Positions 1 through 7,262 of a stretch of 37,474 nucleotides of DNA are shown in pieces. The notes below the pieces were generated by a model. It was not told the origin of the DNA. It made no database searches and saw nothing but the letters and a program-made list of their open reading frames with translations. The position numbers and the translations under genes are program-made. The stretch spans positions 1 through 37,474 of the forward strand of contig NZ_FOLD01000044.1 in assembly GCF_900112225.1 (NCBI RefSeq), written 5' to 3'. Origin of the DNA: Massilia yuzhufengensis (lineage in GTDB: Bacteria; Pseudomonadota; Gammaproteobacteria; Burkholderiales; Burkholderiaceae_D). Every line of letters begins with the position of its first letter. Position 1 is the stretch's first letter.

Positions 1-164
1 CCTATCACCGCCGCCTGCGCGACTGGCTGGCGCGCTTCCACGGCGTCGCGTCCCGCTACCTGACGAACTACCTGGGCTGGCGCAGGGCGCTCGATGGCCG
101 GCGCGTCACGTCTGCCGAGGGATTGCTGCGCCTGGCAATCAAACCCATCCATAGCAAAGGGTGA
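1..164 (+). CDS. IS1595-family transposase, C-terminal fragment (cut by window edge)
   Basis: An open frame enters from the left edge (codons in phase from base 3) and stops with TGA at 162-164. The visible tail of about 53 residues contains LRDWLARFHGVASRYL followed by TNYLGWRRALD, the pattern that ends ISXO2/IS1595-type transposases (DDE transposases that move by cut and paste). I cannot see the catalytic residues or the left inverted repeat, so intactness is unknown. The gene ends about 70 bases before the promoter of the TonB receptor, so the right end of the element probably lies between 165 and 235, but I could not recognise an inverted repeat there. Confidence 0.6.
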   Translation, partial: YHRRLRDWLARFHGVASRYLTNYLGWRRALDGRRVTSAEGLLRLAIKPIHSKG

Positions 165-235
165 TAGCGCCTTTTTTTTGGGCCGCATCTTCTTTATCCA
201 GAACGCATTTTCTACATTCATCGGATGATCCACAC

Positions 236-264
236 TTGACTAATTACGCAGGTCCAAGCAAGAT
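236..264 (+). promoter_or_regulatory. Candidate sigma70 promoter of the TonB receptor gene
   Basis: TTGACT at 236-241 (5 of 6 to the -35 consensus), a 17-base spacer, and CAAGAT at 259-264 as a weak -10 (3 of 6). Transcription would start near 271, directly before the two palindromes at 274-297. The weak -10 keeps confidence moderate. Confidence 0.4.
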
Positions 265-273
265 TGGCATCGA

Positions 274-297
274 TGTCTAGACATATGTGTCTAGACA
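274..297. promoter_or_regulatory. Two identical 10-bp palindromes, probable repressor operator
   Basis: TGTCTAGACA occurs at 274-283 and again at 288-297, separated by TATG. Each copy is self-complementary and the centres are 14 bp apart. The pair lies just downstream of the predicted promoter and 20 bases before the receptor start at 317, where a bound dimer pair would block transcription. The GTCTAGAC core resembles sites of GntR/HutC-type regulators such as the DasR site. The regulator is not identified in this window. Confidence 0.55.
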
Positions 298-316
298 AAA
301 TTGGAGTCGGACCACC

Positions 317-2449
317 ATGAACAAAACCCTTGCCGCAGTCCTTGCCGTCCTCTCCAGCGCCGCCACCGGACAGGAAGCGCCCACGCCCGCCGACCCGCCG
401 CCTGCAGTGGTTGAAGTAAAGGCCAATGCCGACACCCTGCGCAAGAACGACACCGCCAGCCGGGTGGTCGTCACGCATGAAGAACTGGTGAAGTACGGCG
501 ACCGCTCGGCGCTGGACGCAATGAAGCGCCTGCCCGGCGTGACGGTGAGCGATGGCGGCGTGCGCATGCGCGGGCTGGGCGGCGGCTACACGCAGCTGCT
601 GGTCGATGGCGAGCGCGCCCCGGCCGGCTTCTCGCTGGAAGCGCTGGCGCCGGAGGCGATCGAGAAGATCGAGGTGGTCCGGGCCGCGACGGCCGAATAC
701 AGCACGCAGTCGATCGCCGGCACCATCAACATCATCCTGCGCAAGACGGTGAACAAGGATTCGGGAGAACTCAAGCTCGGTTACGGCGGCGGCGCCGGCA
801 GCCGCTCGCCCGGGATCACGGTCGGCCGTTCCGGCAAGCGCGGTGACCTGAGCCACACCCTGGGCGCCAGCGTCGCGCGCAGCGAGCGCCCGTCCTGGCT
901 GGTCGATCGCGAGTCGTCCACCCTGCCGGATGGCAGGCTGGACGAGCTGCGCGAAACCCGCACGCAGTATCGGCAGCTCTTCACCAGCATCAACGCCAAT
1001 GCGCGCCTGGGCTGGACGCCGCGGGCCGGCGACAGCCTGACCTGGCAGGCTTTCTTCAACAGGGGCAGCTTCGACGGCAGCGAAGACAACCGCACCACCA
1101 CCCTGGCCGGGCCGGCCTATCCCTATCCGTATTTGCCTGCTGCACTGGCCGGCGACGCGACCAGCCTGCGCAGCGATGTCGCGCTGGCCAGGCGGCTGGA
1201 GGGCGGGGCCAGGCTGGAAGCGAAGCTCGCGCTGTCGGCATCGCACAATACGCGCAATATCGCGCGCCAGGCCTACCGCGCCGACCGGCTCGTGCTGGAC
1301 GCATTCGACGCCGGCGATATCCACGACAAGGGCGTGACCAGCACCGGCAAATACCTGGTGCCGCTGATCGAGGGCCATGCCTTCGCCTTCGGCTGGGACG
1401 TGGGCCGCAGCCGCTACGAGCAGCGCGACCTGCGCACCGAGCGCGCCCTGGCCGGCAACCTACCGATCAATTTCGACAACGGTTTCGACGCCACCATCGA
1501 CCGCGTGGCCGCCTACGCCCAGGACGAATGGGACCTGCGCCCGGGCTGGTCGGTCTACCTGGGCGCGCGCTGGGAAGGCATGCGCATGCACACGACAGGC
1601 GACGGCTTCGCGCCCACCCGCGCCCGTTACCAGGTCTTCAGCCCGCTCGCGCAGACGCTGTGGAAGATCCCGGGTGCGCAGCAGGACCAGCTGCGCCTGG
1701 CCCTGAGCCGCACCTACCGCGCGCCGCCGATCTCGCGCCTGATCCCGAACTACTTCTACACCACCTTCAATTCCGAGGTCTCGCCCGACTACATGGGCAA
1801 CCCGCGCCTGCGCCCGGAACTGGCGACCGGCATCGACGCCGCCTACGAGCATTACTTCACGGCCGGCGGCCTGGTGTCAGTGAGTGCCAGCACCCGCGCG
1901 ATCCGAGACTTCATCCGCAGCACGGTGCGCTTCGACGGCCTGCGCTGGGTGTCGGCGCCGGTCAACCAGGGCAGGGCGCGGGTGGACAGCCTGGCGTTCG
2001 AGGCCAAGCTGCCGATGAAGACCCTGGGCAGCACGCTGCCGGTCGAGCTGCGCGCCAATGTCAGCCGCAACTGGTCGCGCGTGGACGCGGTGCCCGGTCC
2101 CGGCAACCGGCTCGACCGCCAGCCGCGCTGGTCGGCCAACCTGGGCGCCGACTACGGTGGCCCGACGATTGCCGCCGGCGCCAGCTTCAGCTTCGTCTCG
2201 GGCGGCTGGACCCGCACGTCCATCTTCCAGTCGGCCTACGGCGGCTCGACGCGCGACCTGGACGCCTTCGCGCTCTATAAGTTCAGTCCCCTGCGCCAGC
2301 TGCGCTTCACGGCCAGCAACCTGCTGGCACCAAGCCGGCTGGGGGCCTCGCGCTATGCCGACGAGCGCGGCGTGCAGCAAAGCGCCACGGTGGGAAGCAG
2401 TTACCGGACCTGGCGCCTGCAGTACGAGCATCAATTCCAGGTGAAATAA
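317..2449 (+). CDS. TonB-dependent outer-membrane receptor
   Basis: Outer-membrane barrel with N-terminal plug, expected to import a scarce ligand using TonB energy. ATG at 317 gives a signal peptide (MNKTLAAVLAVLSSAATG) with GGAG at 303-306 upstream; the in-phase GTG at 287 would add ten residues ahead of the signal and sits inside the second palindrome, so I reject it. The plug follows (VVVTHEELVKYGDRSALDAM, then MRGLGGGYTQLLVDGERAP and IEKIEVVRAATAEYSTQSIA), typical of the family. The remaining roughly 500 residues are barrel-like, with alternating aromatic strands. The protein is 710 residues and ends in VK rather than the usual aromatic residue. No transporter or siderophore gene is adjacent, so the substrate is unknown. 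The paired palindromes upstream suggest substrate-responsive repression. Confidence 0.9.
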   Translation: MNKTLAAVLAVLSSAATGQEAPTPADPPPAVVEVKANADTLRKNDTASRVVVTHEELVKYGDRSALDAMKRLPGVTVSDGGVRMRGLGGGYTQLLVDGERAPAGFSLEALAPEAIEKIEVVRAATAEYSTQSIAGTINIILRKTVNKDSGELKLGYGGGAGSRSPGITVGRSGKRGDLSHTLGASVARSERPSWLVDRESSTLPDGRLDELRETRTQYRQLFTSINANARLGWTPRAGDSLTWQAFFNRGSFDGSEDNRTTTLAGPAYPYPYLPAALAGDATSLRSDVALARRLEGGARLEAKLALSASHNTRNIARQAYRADRLVLDAFDAGDIHDKGVTSTGKYLVPLIEGHAFAFGWDVGRSRYEQRDLRTERALAGNLPINFDNGFDATIDRVAAYAQDEWDLRPGWSVYLGARWEGMRMHTTGDGFAPTRARYQVFSPLAQTLWKIPGAQQDQLRLALSRTYRAPPISRLIPNYFYTTFNSEVSPDYMGNPRLRPELATGIDAAYEHYFTAGGLVSVSASTRAIRDFIRSTVRFDGLRWVSAPVNQGRARVDSLAFEAKLPMKTLGSTLPVELRANVSRNWSRVDAVPGPGNRLDRQPRWSANLGADYGGPTIAAGASFSFVSGGWTRTSIFQSAYGGSTRDLDAFALYKFSPLRQLRFTASNLLAPSRLGASRYADERGVQQSATVGSSYRTWRLQYEHQFQVK

Positions 2450-2512
2450 TTGGTGATCACAGCCCCCGTAAATCGTGGCAAACTTGCCAGATACTTATAA
2501 CGAGGAGATCCC

Positions 2513-4633
2513 ATGGTCGTACTTGGTCGTTTTTTGAGCGGCGCCGTGCTGGCGCTTGCCGCCACCGCCGCGCTGGCCGGCCCGCCGGTCGCGCGGGTGC
2601 AGCCGGTGACCGACACCCATTTCGGCGAGAAGGTGGTGGACCGCTACCGCTGGATGGAAAACGACAAGGACCCGGAGTGGCTGCCCTTCCTGAAGAACCA
2701 GAACGCCTATACCCGCACGGTGCTCGACGCGCTGCCGCTGCGCAGCGAACTGCTGGCGCGCATCCAGCAGCTCACCGGCGACATCACCTCGCCGGCCGCG
2801 ATCCAGCGCGCCGGCGCCCGCACTTTCTACCAGCAGCGCCCGGCCGGCACCAATAACTTCAAGCTGTTCGTGCAAGAGAAGGGGCAAAGCCGCCTGCTGG
2901 TCGACCCGACCACCCTCGATACCGCAAGCAGCCACTATTCGCTGGACTGGTGGAGCGCCTCGCCGGACGGCAGCAAGCTGGTGTACGGCCTGTCGAAGGA
3001 CGGCAGCGAGGATTCGGTGCTGCAGGTGATGGACGTCGCCAGCGGCGCCATCCTGCCCGAGCGCATCGCCAACACCCAGAGCGCCAGCCCGAGCTGGCTG
3101 GAAGACAGCTCCGGCTTCTTCTACAACCAGCTTACCGGCCGGGTGAACACGCCGGAACGCTTCCTCGATTCGCGCGCGCGCTTCCACCGCCTGGGCGACG
3201 AGCCGTCCAAGGACCTGGTGCTGATGGCGCGCGGCCATGACCGCGCCGTGAAGTACGACAGCATCCAGATGCCGCTGATTTTCGCCACGCCGCGCTCGCG
3301 CCACGCGCTGCTGATGCTGACCGACGTGCGCCAGGAAAAGCGCTTCCTGATCGCGCCGCTGCAAGATGTGCTCAAGGGCCGCGCACGCTGGACGCAGGTA
3401 TCCGACTTCGCCGACGAAGTCACCTACGCCGACCTGCATGGCGACGAACTCTACCTGCTGTCCTACAAGGGCCACCCGCGCGGCCGCGTGCTGAAGGTTA
3501 ACGCGCAGTCGCCGTCGGTGCGCAACGCGCGCGAAGTGGTGGCCGAATCCGCCCTGGTGCTGCAAGACCTGACCCGCGCGAAGGATGGCCTCTACCTGCG
3601 CGCCATGGACGGCGGCATCGGCAAGGTCCTGCGCCTGGATGCCCAGGGCAAGCTGGCCAGCATCGCCCTGCCGTTCGACGGCACGGTGCCGACCCTGGCC
3701 GCCGATCCGGATGCGCCGGGCGCGCTGATGCTCCTCTCCGGCTGGCTCACGCCCACCGGGATCTGGAGCATCGGCGCCGACGGCAAGGTGGCCGATACCG
3801 GCATCACGCCGAAACCGGCGATCGACGTCAGCGCCTACGCCACCGAGCGCCGCTTCGCCAGCGCCAAGGACGGCACCAAGATTCCGTATAGCCTGATCTA
3901 TAAGAAAGGCATGAAAAAGGACGGCAAGAACCCGGTCTTCATCTCGGCCTACGGCAGCTATGGTGCGGCCGCCTACACGCCGGCCTTCGCGGGCCGCCTG
4001 CTGGCCCTGATCGACCAGGGCGCCATCGTCGGCTTCGCCAATGTGCGCGGCGGGGGCGAGTACGGGCGCGACTGGCACCGCGCCGGCCAGCTGGAAAAGA
4101 AACCGAATACCTGGCGCGACCTGATCGCCGTGTGCGAAGACCTGAACGCCAACGGCTACACGTCGCCGGCGCATACCGCCATCGGCGGGCGTTCTGCGGG
4201 CGGCATCCCGACCGGCATGGCGCTGGCCGAGCGTCCCGACCTGTTCGCCGCCGTGGTCTCGGGCGTGGGCTGGCACAACCCGCTGCGCTACGTGGCGGAA
4301 CAGAACAGCTTCGCGGAAGAGCCGGAGTGGGGCGCGATCCGCGACCAGGCCGGCTACAAGGCCTTGAAGAGCATCGACAGCTACCAGGCGGTGAAGGATG
4401 GCGGCAAGTATCCGGCGGTGTTGCTCACCACCGGCGTCACCGACCCGCGCGTAGCGCCCTTCCACCCGGCCAAGATGGCGGCGCGCCTGCAGGCGGCAAC
4501 GGCCAGCGGCAAGCCGGTGCTGCTGCGCGTCGATTTCGACGCCGGCCACGGCATGGGCTCGACCCGCGCGCAGCAGGATATGGAAGCGGCCGATACCTAC
4601 GCCTTCATCCTGTCACAGACCAAACCAAAGTAG
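2513..4633 (+). CDS. Secreted prolyl oligopeptidase family serine peptidase (S9)
   Basis: A 706-residue S9-type peptidase that would cleave short peptides, probably after proline or a basic residue. A clear signal peptide (LSGAVLALAATAALA, then GPPVA) points to export. The N-terminal segment DRYRWMENDKDPEWLPFLK is the family's opening motif, followed by a beta-propeller region and the C-terminal alpha/beta hydrolase domain. The likely triad is Ser561 in GGRSAGG, Asp644 in TDPRVAP and His679 in AGHGMG. The nucleophile elbow GGRSAGG differs from the common GGSNGG of prolyl endopeptidases and from GGSAGG of oligopeptidase B by the inserted-looking Arg, so specificity is uncertain. A strong ribosome site (GAGGAG) precedes ATG 2513. 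It lies 63 bases after the receptor gene, so co-transcription is possible. Confidence 0.9.
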   Translation: MVVLGRFLSGAVLALAATAALAGPPVARVQPVTDTHFGEKVVDRYRWMENDKDPEWLPFLKNQNAYTRTVLDALPLRSELLARIQQLTGDITSPAAIQRAGARTFYQQRPAGTNNFKLFVQEKGQSRLLVDPTTLDTASSHYSLDWWSASPDGSKLVYGLSKDGSEDSVLQVMDVASGAILPERIANTQSASPSWLEDSSGFFYNQLTGRVNTPERFLDSRARFHRLGDEPSKDLVLMARGHDRAVKYDSIQMPLIFATPRSRHALLMLTDVRQEKRFLIAPLQDVLKGRARWTQVSDFADEVTYADLHGDELYLLSYKGHPRGRVLKVNAQSPSVRNAREVVAESALVLQDLTRAKDGLYLRAMDGGIGKVLRLDAQGKLASIALPFDGTVPTLAADPDAPGALMLLSGWLTPTGIWSIGADGKVADTGITPKPAIDVSAYATERRFASAKDGTKIPYSLIYKKGMKKDGKNPVFISAYGSYGAAAYTPAFAGRLLALIDQGAIVGFANVRGGGEYGRDWHRAGQLEKKPNTWRDLIAVCEDLNANGYTSPAHTAIGGRSAGGIPTGMALAERPDLFAAVVSGVGWHNPLRYVAEQNSFAEEPEWGAIRDQAGYKALKSIDSYQAVKDGGKYPAVLLTTGVTDPRVAPFHPAKMAARLQAATASGKPVLLRVDFDAGHGMGSTRAQQDMEAADTYAFILSQTKPK

Positions 4634-4700
4634 TAGGGTGGTCGGCTCCGCCGACCGCGCGTCCAATTCACCCATGAATCGACGCGCGGTCGGGTTGTGA
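4633..4700. repeat. GTAGGGTGG-type palindromic repeat, partial inverted pair (copy 1)
   Basis: The left unit starts GTAGGGTGGTCGGC and contains the hairpin GGTCGGC/GCCGACC; 4651-4663 (CCGACCGCGCGTC) is exactly complementary to 4681-4693. The right unit is truncated before its CCACCCTAC end. It sits at the 3' end of the peptidase gene and of convergent trmL, so it may also act as a terminator. Related pairs occur at 12009-12117 and 24430-24528. Confidence 0.65.
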
Positions 4701-4703
4701 GAA

Positions 4704-5174
4704 TCAGGTCCCGCCCGCATAGCCATTCTGGCGCCACGCCTCATACACCACCACCGCCACGGTGTTCGACAGGTTGAGGCTGCGGTTATCCGGCAGCATC
4801 GGCAGGCGGATGCGCTGGGCGGGCGGGAAGCTGTTGCGCAGCGCCGGGTCCAGCCCACGCGACTCCGCCCCAAACACGAACACGTCCCCGGGACGAAACT
4901 GCGCGTCCGCAAACGGCGACGACCCATGTGTCGTCAGCGCGAACATGCACGCCGGATCCGGTTTGGTGTCGAGCATGAATGCTTCCCAGTCCTTGTGCAC
5001 CTTCATGGTGGCGTAGTCGTGGTAGTCCAGCCCCGCGCGGCGCATCTTGGCGTCGTCGAGCGGGAAGCCGAGCGGCTCGACCAGGTGCAGCTGCACGCCG
5101 GTGTTGGCGCACAGGCGGATGACGTTGCCGGTGTTCGGCGGGATTTCTGGTTCGACCAGTACGACGTGGAACAA
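4704..5174 (-). CDS. trmL: tRNA (cytidine(34)-2'-O)-methyltransferase TrmL
   Basis: A 156-residue SPOUT-fold methyltransferase that 2'-O-methylates the wobble base of certain leucine tRNAs using S-adenosylmethionine. The family signatures are all present in order: EIPPNTGNVIRLCANTG near the N-terminus, LDYHDYA, VFGAESRGL, and LPDNRSLNLSNTVAVVVYEA forming the knotted cofactor site. Length equals the family norm. It follows comF by 32 bases on the same strand, so the two are probably one transcript. Confidence 0.95.
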   Translation of the reverse strand: MFHVVLVEPEIPPNTGNVIRLCANTGVQLHLVEPLGFPLDDAKMRRAGLDYHDYATMKVHKDWEAFMLDTKPDPACMFALTTHGSSPFADAQFRPGDVFVFGAESRGLDPALRNSFPPAQRIRLPMLPDNRSLNLSNTVAVVVYEAWRQNGYAGGT

Positions 5175-5206
5175 GCTGTTCTCCTGACTTATATAGTGAG
5201 TGGCAT

Positions 5207-5941
5207 TCAGTGGGGCGGCGTGCGGGCGAACACGAAGTTCGTCACCCGCGCCGCGCCGGCACGCTTGAGCACGCCGGCCAGTTCATCGAGCGTGTGGCCG
5301 CTGGTCATGACATCGTCGACCACGCCCACGTGCCGCCCCAGCAGCGCGGCCTGGCCCTGCGCCACGGCAAAGGCGCCGCGCACGTTGCGCAGCCGCTCGT
5401 TCGGCGCGACGCCGGACTGGGCCCGGGTTTCCACCAGTCGCTCGACCAGCCGCGGCGCCAGCATGACGCCCAGCGAAGCCGCCAGCGGCCTGGCCACTTC
5501 GAGCGCCTGGTTGTAGCCGCGCTCGGCCAGCCTGCGCGGCCCCAGGGGTACCGGGCACAGCACGTCGGGCAACACCAGGCCCTGGCGCGCCAGCGCCGCA
5601 GCATGCAGGCGGCGCGCCATCCACGGCGCCAGTGCGAGCCGGGCGCTGAATTTCAGTTGCAGCACCAGCTGGTCGACCGGGACCGCATAGTCGCAGGCGG
5701 CCAGCGTGGCGTCATAGGCGGGCGGATCGGCCACGCAGGCGCCGCAGCGCCGTCCCGCGTCGCTCGCCCCAACCGGGTTGGCGCAGCAGGGGCAGCGTGC
5801 GTGGGCGTCGCCCGCATAGGCCAGCGAGCAGGCCGCGCACACCGGTTCATCGCCGGTCGCGCCGCACAGCACGCAGCTGGACGGGAGGAGGGCGCCGAGC
5901 AGGGCGCCCGGCCATCGCGACAAACGGGAAAGCAGGGTCAT
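5207..5941 (-). CDS. comF: ComF family protein (phosphoribosyltransferase-like)
   Basis: Cytosolic ComF-type protein, linked in other bacteria to DNA uptake. The N-terminus has a zinc-finger-like set of cysteines (CVLCG, CAAC, CPCC, CGAC), and the C-terminal phosphoribosyltransferase domain carries the PRPP loop VGVVDDVMTSGHT about 40 residues from the end. I prefer the Met at 5941 (MTLLSRLSRW); an in-phase ATG at 5959 would add six residues. It is divergent from the BioC-like gene with only about 60 bases between starts, and trmL follows it. No other competence genes are in the window, so the biological role is not established here. Confidence 0.88.
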   Translation of the reverse strand: MTLLSRLSRWPGALLGALLPSSCVLCGATGDEPVCAACSLAYAGDAHARCPCCANPVGASDAGRRCGACVADPPAYDATLAACDYAVPVDQLVLQLKFSARLALAPWMARRLHAAALARQGLVLPDVLCPVPLGPRRLAERGYNQALEVARPLAASLGVMLAPRLVERLVETRAQSGVAPNERLRNVRGAFAVAQGQAALLGRHVGVVDDVMTSGHTLDELAGVLKRAGAARVTNFVFARTPPH

Positions 5942-6003
5942 CGGCTCTGATCCGCGCAACCATGTACACTCCCGCCATTATCTCATTTGTCCGCTCCACC
6001 ACC

Positions 6004-6930
6004 ATGGCTTCCCCGCAACCCCCGCAATCCAGTTCGCGGATGAGCGCGCCGATCGACCTGGCCCGCGTCCGCACCCTGTTCGCCGATCCCGGCAGCATCG
6101 CTCCCTCCGATTTCCTGCGCCGAGAAATTGCGCTGCGCATGCATGAGCGCCTGCAGCTGGTGAAAATCGCCCCCAAGCAGGTGCTCGACGCCGGCTGCGG
6201 TGCAGGCGCCGACCTCGCCTTGCTGCAAAAAACCTATCCGGCCGCCCAGATCCTGGGCATCGACGCCGCGCCCGCCATGGCGGCCAGCGAGAAAGCGCCG
6301 GCCCCGGCCACGCGCTCGCTGAACCAGATGCTCAGCCGTTTGCTGCCGGCCAAGGCTGGCGTCGACATCGTCTGCGGCGATTTCGGCAGCCTGCCGTTCG
6401 GCGCGAACTCGCTCGACCTGCTGTGGTCGAACCTGGCGCTGCACTGGCATCCCCAGCCGGACCGGGTGTTCGCCGAATGGCGCCGCGCGCTGCGGGTGGA
6501 CGGTTTATTGATGTTCTCAAATTTCGGCCCGGATACCTTCATCGAGCTGCGCACGGCCTTTGCCGCCATGGACGACACGCCGCATACCCTGCCTTTCGTC
6601 GATATGCACGACTTCGGCGACCAGCTGGTGGAGGCCGGCTTCTCCACGCCAGTCATGGATATGGAGCGCATTACGGTCACGTACGATACCGTACACGCCC
6701 TGTTGGCCGACGTACGCGCACTGGGGGGTAACCCGCTCGACACCCGCCGGCGCGGCCTGGTCGGGCGTGCGGCATGGCAGCGCATGGTAGAGGCGTTCGA
6801 GGCCCAGCGCCGCCCGGATGGCAAGCTGGGATTGAGCTTCGAGGTCATCTACGGGCACGCGTTCTTGCCTGCTCCCAGGACCACGGCCGCCGGGGAATCC
6901 ATCGTGCGTTTCCAGCCGCGCAAGCCCTAA
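6004..6930 (+). CDS. bioC: BioC-like SAM-dependent methyltransferase
   Basis: Class I methyltransferase, 308 residues from ATG 6004. Motif I is VLDAGCGAG near residue 60, and SNLALHWHPQPDRVFAEWRR followed by GLLMFSNFGPDTFIELR is characteristic of BioC, the enzyme that methylates malonyl-ACP to prime biotin synthesis. An in-phase ATG at 6040 (MSAPIDLARV) is an alternative start, since the first dozen residues are low-complexity Pro/Gln/Ser. An in-phase ATG at 5967 would overlap the promoter region. No bio genes are adjacent, and some betaproteobacterial homologues in this position are annotated only as methyltransferases, so the biotin role is likely but not proven. Confidence 0.75.
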   Translation: MASPQPPQSSSRMSAPIDLARVRTLFADPGSIAPSDFLRREIALRMHERLQLVKIAPKQVLDAGCGAGADLALLQKTYPAAQILGIDAAPAMAASEKAPAPATRSLNQMLSRLLPAKAGVDIVCGDFGSLPFGANSLDLLWSNLALHWHPQPDRVFAEWRRALRVDGLLMFSNFGPDTFIELRTAFAAMDDTPHTLPFVDMHDFGDQLVEAGFSTPVMDMERITVTYDTVHALLADVRALGGNPLDTRRRGLVGRAAWQRMVEAFEAQRRPDGKLGLSFEVIYGHAFLPAPRTTAAGESIVRFQPRKP

Positions 6931-6962
6931 TTACCGCTGGCAACAACACGGGGCGATTTTCC

Positions 6963-6992
6963 TTGAATAAAAATTACTGATTTGATTATAAT
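6963..6992 (+). promoter_or_regulatory. Strong sigma70-type promoter of the cox operon
   Basis: TTGAAT at 6963-6968, an 18-base spacer, and a perfect TATAAT at 6987-6992. It lies in an AT-rich patch, unlike its GC-rich surroundings, and gives a leader of about 260 bases before coxB at 7263. Confidence 0.7.
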
Positions 6993-6995
6993 CAG
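6982..6995. promoter_or_regulatory. FNR/ANR-like box overlapping the cox -10
   Basis: TTGAT-TATA-ATCAG matches the FNR/ANR/CRP-family consensus TTGAT-N4-ATCAA at 9 of 10 positions and encloses the -10 hexamer. A broader inverted repeat ACTGATT/AATCAGT (6976-6982, 6990-6996) surrounds it. Binding here would repress transcription at low oxygen, the expected logic for a low-affinity aa3 oxidase. No FNR gene is in the window. Confidence 0.6.
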
Positions 6996-7084
6996 TGGCT
7001 ATTTTTGTCGTATGGACGAGTAAAGCGCTGAAAAAAGCAGCAGATCTGGACAAAAGTAGAATGAATTGCAGCATTAGCAGAGCC

Positions 7085-7192
7085 GCCGGCAGCAGGTAGC
7101 ACGACGCTACCGGCAGCCGGCGTGCAGGTTTCCCACCGTTTCCGCAGCGCATTTCGCGGTAGCTTGGAAGCTTTTCTGCGAAACATGTTTCG
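7085..7192 (+). promoter_or_regulatory. coxB leader with a hairpin and a 14-bp palindrome
   Basis: The 5' leader contains an imperfect 16-bp stem (7085-7100 against 7106-7121, two mismatches, loop ACGAC) and a perfect palindrome CGAAACATGTTTCG at 7179-7192. Neither is followed by a T-run, so neither looks like a terminator. They could be an RNA structure and an operator; no known riboswitch was recognised. Confidence 0.35.
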
Positions 7193-7262
7193 GAGCGGCG
7201 GCAGTTCGTTCATGGAATTGTCGACCGTTAAAAATATTTTATTTTGGGTGGTTGGGGACAAC

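Noticed and set aside
287..316. GTG 287 as start of the TonB receptor
   Set aside because: It lies in the palindromes, lacks a ribosome site, and would put ten residues ahead of a normal signal peptide.
2495..4549. A 684-codon minus-strand frame opposite the S9 peptidase
   Set aside because: Low-complexity composition and full overlap with a gene that has a signal peptide and catalytic triad.
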